This document shows, one piece after another, positions 19,826-28,200 of a DNA stretch of 64,000 nucleotides. The DNA lies in assembly GCF_900637865.1 (NCBI RefSeq), contig NZ_LR134428.1, positions 1 through 64,000 on the forward strand. Direction: 5' to 3'. This stretch comes from Legionella adelaidensis (GTDB taxonomy: Bacteria; Pseudomonadota; Gammaproteobacteria; Legionellales; Legionellaceae). The notes below the pieces were generated by a model that did not search any database, was not told the origin of the DNA, and was given only the letters and a program-made list of their open reading frames with translations. Every line of letters begins with the position of its first letter. Positions within the stretch are counted from its first letter, which is position 1. A program made the translations under genes and the position numbers.

Positions 19826-20092
19826 ATGAAAAAAAGTTTTTTTGCGCTAACAGGAAGTATTTTATTGATTTTATGTTCTCCGATTAGCGCTAAAAACGTT
19901 AATGCAAATGATGGCAATAACGTAGTAAAAAGTATTACGCTAAAACCCAGTACCCCTTCTTCAGACAAGAATTTTGATATCGTGGTGAAGTTATCAAATG
20001 GTGAGACAGTCACTAAAACTATTTCGGAAGAAAATATTGAACAAGTCAAAAAGGGTAATGAGGTCAAATTGAGTCTTGATATATTCGGTTAA
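19826..20092 (+). CDS. Small secreted protein of unknown function, 88 residues
   Basis: A good ribosome-binding site (AAGGAG) lies 7 bases before the ATG. The N-terminus (MKKSFFALTGSILLILCSPISA) is a Sec signal peptide. The mature portion, about 66 residues, is a simple beta-rich pattern (KSITLKPSTPSSDKNFDIVVKLSNGETVTKTISEENIEQ) without cysteine. I do not recognise the family. It has a hairpin right after it and a TATAAT at 19791-19796, so it probably forms its own unit. Confidence 0.7.
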   Translation: MKKSFFALTGSILLILCSPISAKNVNANDGNNVVKSITLKPSTPSSDKNFDIVVKLSNGETVTKTISEENIEQVKKGNEVKLSLDIFG

Positions 20093-20110
20093 ACCTTACA
20101 ATATATTCCT

Positions 20111-20143
20111 AAACCAAGAGTAAGCAGGCTTATTCTTGGTTTA
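20111..20143 (+). terminator. Hairpin after the small secreted-protein gene
   Basis: The arms AAACCAAGA and TTCTTGGTTT pair over about 10 bases with extra pairing TAAG/CTTA around an AGGC loop. The following U-tract is poor, so termination efficiency is uncertain. Confidence 0.55.
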
Positions 20144-20214
20144 TCTCCCGATCCTAATGAAATTTATATGAACTTTATGTATAATTGTAGTTCTTTTTCG
20201 CAGCTAAGTTATTT

Positions 20215-21549
20215 ATGACTCCTCCAATTAAAAAACCAAACCCATCTGCCACTAATTTAATGAAAGTGCAAAATTTAGCCAATAAAATCGTTAATAATAA
20301 AGTATTTAGAGACATCGCCTATAGTACATATCAACTTTCATTCCCAATGAATTTAGGTATAGCAGCACGAATATATTATAAAGTTGACAATGGGAATGTC
20401 ATTCTATACGTCGCAATACCACTTTCGTTAATAGCGAGCGGATTAGGTGCTTATACCGGCAATGAAATTGGAAAATATATAAATAAAAAAGGTTCGCATG
20501 ACCAAAATTTACCAAGCAAAGTAGTGAGGTGGAGTCCAGGCCTTTTTGCGGGACAACTAGGATTAATGGCTGGTATTCAAGTATATGCAAACTTAGGCCC
20601 TCATATTATAGATAATACTTTAGCCAATAGAATATTAATGACCCTTTCTGGTTTATTTGGTGCAGGGCTTGGATGGAAGTTTTCTCCAAATGAAAAAGGG
20701 TGGGCTTCTTTCATTCTCCCGAAGATTGCTCCAGAAGGCTTAAAAAACTCTTTTCCTGAATTCTCTCTAGCTCAAAAAATTTTAAAGCATTCTATGCTAG
20801 TCATGCCAAGCATAAGAACAATAAATACATTAAATTTTGCTGTAATATTCTATACCTCGTCAGGCCAAGAGCTAAACAGAACATATGACTTAGGAGTTTA
20901 TACAAATATAATTGGACTAAGTTTAGGTCTATTAAATTTAGCGGCTTTTAAAGGCAATAAGAATTACTTAGGTGATAGAAATAAAAATGCTCTCAGTTAC
21001 TTAACACATTCTGTTTATATTAGTATTGGTTTAAATTTCTTAATTACACTTATTATGCACCTTGTAGGTGACCCCGAGGATGCAGAAAAACTCGATCTAG
21101 GCGGCTTTCTCTATCCAATGCTCGTTCTTTCATTAATCCTTGGTGTTGCCTTGCCATATGATCAACACGAAATGCAATCAATCACTCGCGATGAAGTTCT
21201 CAATGAGCACGTTAGAATTATCGAAGGTCAAGAAATGGAGTCGCTCGAAACCGGATCAAGGTCGGAAGCATCTACAGATAGTTCAGACATTTCTTATGAT
21301 ATAAACTCAGATCAATCAACGCCACCGCGTGAAAAACATTCTTATGGAAGCCGAGGCACTGTTTTTATTGAAGAGGTTCCTATTGATACCCCAGTAGGTG
21401 TACAAAAAATACTTTCTGTATCTAATAATAGAAATTTATTATTCAATGCTAATTTAAAAAGTACCATTAAAAATGGTGATGCAACATTATCGCAACCCCT
21501 ATTAGATCCAGAGGCTACACCTGAAGAACCCGGGGTTAATTTTCATTAA
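20215..21549 (+). CDS. Multi-pass membrane protein with a long polar C-terminal tail (effector candidate)
   Basis: I do not recognise this 444-residue protein. About seven or eight hydrophobic segments are visible between residues 60 and 315 (for example VILYVAIPLSLIASGLGAY, FAGQLGLMAGIQVYANLG and GGFLYPMLVLSLILGVALPY). They are followed by a polar tail of about 125 residues rich in Ser, Asp and Glu (SLETGSRSEASTDSSDISYD). The end (QPLLDPEATPEEPGVNFH) is acidic, in the manner of Dot/Icm translocation signals; that reading is inference. No signal peptide is obvious. It is flanked by unrelated genes and by a degraded effector-family gene, in what looks like an accessory island. Confidence 0.7.
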   Translation: MTPPIKKPNPSATNLMKVQNLANKIVNNKVFRDIAYSTYQLSFPMNLGIAARIYYKVDNGNVILYVAIPLSLIASGLGAYTGNEIGKYINKKGSHDQNLPSKVVRWSPGLFAGQLGLMAGIQVYANLGPHIIDNTLANRILMTLSGLFGAGLGWKFSPNEKGWASFILPKIAPEGLKNSFPEFSLAQKILKHSMLVMPSIRTINTLNFAVIFYTSSGQELNRTYDLGVYTNIIGLSLGLLNLAAFKGNKNYLGDRNKNALSYLTHSVYISIGLNFLITLIMHLVGDPEDAEKLDLGGFLYPMLVLSLILGVALPYDQHEMQSITRDEVLNEHVRIIEGQEMESLETGSRSEASTDSSDISYDINSDQSTPPREKHSYGSRGTVFIEEVPIDTPVGVQKILSVSNNRNLLFNANLKSTIKNGDATLSQPLLDPEATPEEPGVNFH

Positions 21550-21771
21550 AGTAAAGTGAAGAACCAACATAAGTAGCGATCCGTAAGACGTCAGCTATCA
21601 TATGTTCGCAGATGGAATCTCTCGCCAACGGTTCAAAAAATTATTTTCAAACTGAATTACTGGAGGGTGCGGACAGCGAATAATAGCAATATCTAGAGTT
21701 ATTAAAATGATACTTGGCTGTATTTTGAAATGTGCTCATTCTTGGCACACAATCTAAATTATAAATATAAC

Positions 21772-23123
21772 TTAAAGATGAGGCCGAGCAGCATGCGTGG
21801 GCTGCGATAATTGCCTAGTCATTTCTTCAATTTTACTTGTACTGACTTCATCAAGCCGGCGGATAGCCGCTAAGTCCATCGAAGGCAGGCCATCCTCTCG
21901 CCCCCATCCCGGCGATTTACGGGGCCTCAAAATACGGCTGGCCCGTATTAATGCATACTCAGAAAAGCGAGACGAACTAAACAGAGAAATCATGACAGAA
22001 TTATAAAAATCTGTAGAACGTATAAATTTACCATTGAATTGAGGTAACGGATAAAAAGGGGTAGCAGGGTCACAATAGCGCTGCAACATATGTATTGGGA
22101 GTAAGCGCTGTAGCCCACCAATTAACTCGTTGCAGGCGTGACGCTGCTGAAAGGTACGATCGCTGCCATCAACGTTAATTTCATAATAAGTATCATAGTC
22201 CTGATAAGCAGTGCAAAGTGGAGTTATATCAAAATGATTTTCGGTGCGCGTTTCGGTAATACTTGTTGTTGTACCATCGGGGATGCCTAATGCATCCAGG
22301 TTAGGCTTGTCATAGACATGGGTATACGTTAAACCGCCGCCTGCATCAACAGGAGTAGTTACTTGTTTATATTGTTCTAAAGCGCTGCTCGGATTGCATC
22401 GCCTGCTTCGGTTTCTGGTATGCAATGAAGCATCATCTCTATCATTTTAAAATCTTTAGCCCAAAGCGCATATTCAAAGGCGGTGATATTTTCAAAAGTG
22501 CGTCCCGCCCAATCCGTGACATCGCCACGCTCTAATAAAAATTTAGGAGATTTTTGCAATAACTCTTTTGCGTAAAGGTGCGATTTAAATAAATTGCCTA
22601 CATCACTGGGTTTAACAGGGATATTGGCTTCCTTGCTTTCCATACCATACGCTACTGCTAAGAGTAATTGATTAGTAATTTTTCTTATTCGAGTGGTATC
22701 TGCTTCTCTATGAAACCGTGAAGTGGCGCCATAAGCGCCTCCGGTTACATATTCAGCAATAACACTAACAACATCCGCAATATTACCTATCGTTTCACTA
22801 TAATTGGAATGTGTGTTTACGGCCAGTTCCGGTTCTATAATCACCGGTTCTATTATAGTGTAAATATATTGTTCAAATTTCGTCTTGAAAAACCAGGATG
22901 CTTTGGCCCATTGAATTAGTTGCATAACTCGATTTTCATCGGGATTTTTTCTATATCCAAATAAACCCCACGCTAGTCTGGGGGCAGATAGCCAAAAACC
23001 TGCTTTTTTATACCAGGGTAATTGATTATATTGCTTCATTAATATTGGATAACCATGATAAGGGGTTGGCATGTGATTTTTGTCTCGATTTATAAACCCC
23101 CACATCTTACTATAATCACGCAT
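21772..23123 (-). pseudogene. Frameshifted member of a Legionella-type effector/hypothetical protein family
   Basis: Two overlapping frames read as one protein. The upstream part (22377-23123, start taken at MRDYSKMWGF) ends ...AGDAIRAAL-stop. The downstream part (from about 22390 to 21772) continues LEQYKQVTTPVDAGGGLTYT.... One extra T in the run CTTTAG would restore AIRAALLEQYKQV, so a single-base deletion (or a sequencing error) is the simplest explanation. The pattern SKEANIPVKPSDVGNLFKSH ... TDWAGRTFENITAFEYALWA ... RLLPIHMLQRYC matches my memory of a family common in Legionella genomes, with an ankyrin-like middle; I cannot name it securely. The rejoined protein would be about 450 residues. 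Confidence 0.65.
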
Positions 23124-23297
23124 TGTGATCAACTTTAAGTCAATTACAATGCCATGCAATATTTTTTTTCTACTCGTTTAATCATTTCACGACAGCGACT
23201 AATTAACCCCACCTCTCTACCTTAATTGTGGATTTGACAAGTTTGCAGTAAAATTTCTTCCTTTTTATTTCTGCAAAAATTCAGGCTTTTAACGCGA

Positions 23298-23900
23298 ATG
23301 TCACAGTTTCCGACGTATAGTAACTTTCTTACAGTTCCAACCCCTCAGGAATGGCTACATTTAGCTAACAAGCAGTTACCGTTATTATTAATCGATCATG
23401 CTCATTGTGAGCGCAAAGCAGCAGCCAGTGCTATTCATTTCATCAGTAAATATCCAGAGAAAAAAGAATTAGTAACTGTAATGTCCCCTCTCGCAAGAGA
23501 AGAAATGCTGCATTTTGAAAAAGTAATTGAGCTGGCGAAAACAAGAGGTGTAAGTTTTGGTCCCTTACAACCATCTAACTATGCTCAAGCACTACACAAA
23601 AATGTCACTGTTCGTTGTGGCCATGAGCGGTTACGCGATCAACTCATTATAGGGGCGATAATCGAAGCGCGCTCTTGTGAACGCTTTGCCTCGCTCGTTA
23701 ATATTTTAGAAGATAAAGAGCTGGCAAGTTTTTACACACACCTGGCCAAAGCAGAAGCAAGACACTTTCATGATTATTTAAACCTTGCTTATTTATATGG
23801 AGAAAATGTAGACAAACGGGTTAAAGAGTTTTTGGAAATTGAAGCAGCGGTGATTACAGGAAAAGATACATTATTTAGATTTCATAGCGGGATAATGTAG
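23298..23900 (+). CDS. miaE: tRNA-(ms2io6A37) hydroxylase MiaE
   Basis: MiaE is a diiron monooxygenase that hydroxylates the isopentenyl group of ms2i6A at tRNA position 37. The 200-residue protein is a ferritin-like four-helix bundle with the iron ligands in LLIDHAHCERKAAASA, LAREEMLHFEKV, IEARSCERFA and KAEARHFHDYL. The length is in the range for the short (proteobacterial) form. It is flanked by a pseudogene and by a tRNA-dihydrouridine synthase gene on the opposite strand. Confidence 0.94.
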   Translation: MSQFPTYSNFLTVPTPQEWLHLANKQLPLLLIDHAHCERKAAASAIHFISKYPEKKELVTVMSPLAREEMLHFEKVIELAKTRGVSFGPLQPSNYAQALHKNVTVRCGHERLRDQLIIGAIIEARSCERFASLVNILEDKELASFYTHLAKAEARHFHDYLNLAYLYGENVDKRVKEFLEIEAAVITGKDTLFRFHSGIM

Positions 23901-23913
23901 TTTGGCATGGGGC

Positions 23914-23950
23914 TCCCGCACGCGCAGCTTGCGAGCATGTAGGATACCTG
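23914..23950. repeat. Short dispersed repeat, degenerate copy
   Basis: The segment TCCCGCACGCGCAGCTTGCG... up to ...GATACCTG aligns with 43314-43351, which has perfect CCCGCATGC/GCATGCGGG arms. Here the arms have decayed. It lies between the convergent miaE and dusA genes. Confidence 0.5.
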
Positions 23951-24081
23951 CAGTGACCCCGCCAGAAAGAAGCCAGATTAAAAGAAGGTTTTGGTAAGAT
24001 CTAGATGAAACAAGCCTTCTGGCTCATTTATCCGTTTGTTCAATAAAAGGTGACGATACTTCAGGCTGCAAGGCTCAAATT

Positions 24082-25077
24082 CTAATTGGGAATAGATACC
24101 TTAGCTTGTGTTAAATTCTTAATCAATACAGGCAATTGCGTGAGGCTGGTGGTGTCTTTTTGTTGTTGGATGCGCAGTAACTCTGCTTTCCATGCCTTGG
24201 AATTCGCCAGTCCATGCATTAAATTAAAAAGTGGTTTTAAAAGTATGCTAAGTGGAGCTGCTTTCTCAAGAGCTTCTCTAATATATGCTACATATAGAGA
24301 AACCACTTCCGCTCGGGTTAACATCCTGTCCTCAGGGAAAATTGCTTTATGGATTTCAGCGATTGCATACGGATTATCACACACCAAGCGCCCCAGCATG
24401 ACTCCGTCAACATGTTCTAAATGGTCTCTAATATCGTCTATTGTTTTAATGTTTCCGTTAATTACTACAGGAACATGGGGTAAATCTTTTTTTATTGCAT
24501 ATACATAATCATAATGTAAAGGTGGGATAGTACGATTTTGTTTGGGGCTTAACCCTTTTAGCCATGCTTTACGAGCATGCACAATTAATTTATCACATCC
24601 CGCCTCTACCAGATGAAATACAAAATTGGAAAAAAAAGAATAGCTGTCTTGGTTATCAATACCGATTCGTGTTTTCGCGGTTACTGGAAGTGATACTGAT
24701 TCTTTTAAAGCCTTAATACACTCTGCAACATGATTGGGCTCGGACATGAGGCATGCACCAAATTTTCCAGCCAAAACACGATCACTGGGACAACCCAGAT
24801 TTAAATTAATTTCTTTAAATCCCAGTTTTTCTGCTTTTTTAGCACATTCTACCAATTCAGAGACAACCGACCCACCTAGCTGCAATGCCAAAGGATGCTC
24901 AACCGGCTGATAATATAAGGCCTTTCCAGGGTTATTAAAAATTGCACCGGGTGTCTGCATATCTGTATAAAGGAGTGCTTGCGGGGCAAGCAAGCGCATA
25001 AATATGCGAAAGTGCGTATTCGTCCAATCAATCATAGGAGCAATCGCAATTTGTGAAAATAAAGATGAATAAGTCAT
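24082..25077 (-). CDS. dusA: tRNA-dihydrouridine synthase A
   Basis: DusA is an FMN-dependent enzyme that reduces uridines 20/20a in the tRNA D-loop. The TIM-barrel protein shows IAPMIDWTNTHFRIFMR, HPLALQLGGS, EINLNLGCPSDRVLAGKFGA (with the catalytic cysteine in GCPS), KTRIGIDNQDSY and HARKAWLKGLSPKQNR, a combination characteristic of the DusA subfamily rather than DusB or DusC. The start is taken at ATG 25077 to match the family's N-terminus; the frame also has an ATG at 25119. Confidence 0.93.
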   Translation of the reverse strand: MTYSSLFSQIAIAPMIDWTNTHFRIFMRLLAPQALLYTDMQTPGAIFNNPGKALYYQPVEHPLALQLGGSVVSELVECAKKAEKLGFKEINLNLGCPSDRVLAGKFGACLMSEPNHVAECIKALKESVSLPVTAKTRIGIDNQDSYSFFSNFVFHLVEAGCDKLIVHARKAWLKGLSPKQNRTIPPLHYDYVYAIKKDLPHVPVVINGNIKTIDDIRDHLEHVDGVMLGRLVCDNPYAIAEIHKAIFPEDRMLTRAEVVSLYVAYIREALEKAAPLSILLKPLFNLMHGLANSKAWKAELLRIQQQKDTTSLTQLPVLIKNLTQAKVSIPN

Positions 25078-25219
25078 TATCAAATTTTTTATAAAATATA
25101 ATCCTAAATTATAAGTCATTTACACATTGATTAAAATATGTACTTCGTGATAATATTAAGCTCTTAATATTCTCTTAAGAATAAATTTCCAAGATGCTAA
25201 AATTTACTGTTGCTAAAAT

Positions 25220-28200
25220 ATGAAACTATCTGCCGCTTGCAAACAAAATTTACTCTCCCATGCTAAAAAAATTTATAGCGCTTACCTTGCCTTGGATTTT
25301 TTTAAAAATGTTAAGTTAGGCACTGCACACCATCCTGCCTCATTACAAGATATTTGTCTTGCTGCCATAGAGACTAATAAACTGCAACAAACTTTACAAA
25401 TTGAAGGTAAAGTATATCAACTTACACTTACACCTACAGCGACGGGCTATGATGTAAAATTTGGCCAACCGCTAGGACAACCAGCGGCCCAGTGTAAAAA
25501 AATATCTCATTATACCAATAGTGAAATAGTGGATTTGTTAGCCAATCAAACTTTTCATTTACATCGGACCGATGAAGGTTACGCTTTATCAAATACCCTC
25601 GACTCAAAAAATACTATTGGGGGTCCTGGCAAAATAGATTTATACCGCTCTCATTTGGTTACTCTGCACAATATTATTGAAAAAATAGATTCCGAGAAAG
25701 ATATTAGTAGTCTTCTAGTAGCGCTCGCCACGGGATCGGGAAAAACTTATGTGCAAGCATTGTGGATGTATATTCTTTATCTTTCAGGAAACAATGGAAT
25801 ATTTGGAGTTCCTGACAAATTAGTAGCCCAATTTAGGGATGATATTCAATTACTATTACCGGGTACCTTTATGCAGGATCTTGTTATTCTGCGAGAAAAA
25901 ACGCCTGCACCGGAAGCTACTTCTACTATAGAAAATATTAATCAATTAGAAAGTAACAAAATAATTTTAGGGTCCAGCGAACAGCTACTTGATCAGCATT
26001 ATCAGCACTTATTAGCAGCAGATAAAGAAAAAACTTTCCTCAGCTTTGATGAACAACACCTGTTAATGAATTCTGAACGCCGTCGCGTTCGTTTGATAGA
26101 ATTGGCAAAAAATTTGTTAACTATGTTTTTATCTGCGACCCCAAAGCAAGAAACTTACAAATTGGCTGGTAATAAACCTGTAGCGATTATGTCGAATGGT
26201 CAAAAGCAAGAAGCGGGCCAGGGCCAATTTCCCGTTTTATTGACTAATCACGCTCGTAATATTTCGGATAAAAATACTTTCCCTCATTTTCGCTTTTGGC
26301 AATCTGATTTTTGGCAAGTGGTAATTAATAAATTTTTATTAAAATTTACGGATACCATTCAACCGGAATATAGTTCAGCCGCTGCTTCGATTATTGAAGA
26401 CTTGCCTTTTTATTTTATTCGCAAACCAAACGAAACATCCATACGGTGGAAGTTACAAGTGCCCATGGCACGCAAACTTTTATGTATTGTTGATGACAAC
26501 GAATCCTTAGTTAATTTTTGTCATGCGCTGGAAAAACAAGAAAAGAAAATCTATAAGAATGGCAATATAGTCGATCGCCATGATGTCTCTGATTTCTTTC
26601 AGCTTCCCGATGCAGAAGAAGATGTTATTCAAGCAGAAAGAGAGAGACGTACAGAGAAACACAACGAAAAATTGGAATCGAATGAATATGCCCTGTTAAG
26701 CAGACTTAGCCAAAAATCCCTTTCTGAACAATTAAAATGCAATATATTTCACAACCTTATAGAGTATGTGCTCACCGATGTCACTGGGTTAAGTCAAATT
26801 GAACATAATCGCTTACGTAAAGAAAATTATAACGATTTTGTAAAATTGGTTATAAGCAAATTTCAAAATAGGGACGCCGAATATTATAGACAAAAATTAG
26901 TCCAACAAATCGACCCTGACGGAGCGGCACAATTAAGCAATCTATTGAGCTTTCTTTCTCAATCTATGCATACAGCTATTACACAAGCCAGTAGAAAGTT
27001 GACCACGAGCAGGCTACATGCATTTATTGACAATTGGGGATTAGATGATGGATTGTATGAAGACTTAATGTCGGAGTATCCTTTCTCCTCTAATTTTACA
27101 GATTACGCCCATTCGCATTTAGTTTTGGGTGTTATGGAAGGTATGCAAAGGGACGAAACCCCTATTGAAGATTCCAAACCATTTCTCGGTTTAAGCCAAA
27201 CAGTTTATTCACTGTATGATGGCGACGGTTTAGCCGTAAAAGATGCAAAAAAACGCCAGAGAACATCTTTAGAAATTTTAAATGACCAATCGAGAGAATC
27301 ACTTTTTACTCCTAATTATTTAGACGTCACTGAAGTGCAAGCTGACAATTATTTTCGTCTAGGCTTTGTTGGGGTATATGTTAGTAACAAAAAAACCGAG
27401 GGCTTTAGTGATAAAAATTTACATACGGTAGTCAATGTTTCTGAATCTTCTTCAAGCCTAACCAATAGCCCTGACAAACTTATTCAGGGCATAGGAAGAA
27501 ACAGGGGATTGGACGATACCGTTGTGCCAGCATATATACATGCTTTAGGCAGAGGACAATACTCGCAGTTTGATTTAAGAAACCTTAATAAAAAAGATTA
27601 CTACCCCGATTTATTCAAATCCCAAAAGAAATTCCAAAAACAATACATTGCTGTTTTAGGTGAACAGGTCGGCAAGGAAATTATAGCTTGGTATTATGCC
27701 AATATGGAAAGAGATGAAACTATTAATCCTGACGTATTAAAAAGACAAATTTTAAAATTTATTGCTAGTGCCCTTCGTGAATTGAATAATCAAAATTGCC
27801 ATAATATTAAACTGAGCCGTGGGCAATTGAGTAAAGTAGTTGCACAAGCAACGAAAATCCTGCAAGGCGAAGTTAAAAAAATTAAAACACCTTATAAACT
27901 TACCTTATTTATTAGGGGCTTTGGCGCTTTACTCAATTTTTTAAGTGAATGCTATTACTTTTTCAAACGCTTTCGTGTTTATCGTGAATTGGCCCGTTAT
28001 AAAAAATCGCTTCATAAAATTGAACAGGAACAAGCGACAGTTGATAAAGTTTTTATAAAAATTTTGGAAAATAATAATTTTAAAAAATTAGTCTCTCATA
28101 CTTTAGCCGCTAAAGAATTCAAAGATTGGTTATCCCGCAAAGCAATTGTCGCTGAAGAAAAGATTAAAAAATATATTGACCTATTTTTACAAGAGAAGAA

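Noticed and set aside
22377-22400. Programmed -1 frameshift to join the two frames
   Set aside because: The CTTTAG context has no slippery heptamer and no obvious downstream stem that would promote slipping; a simple deletion is more likely.
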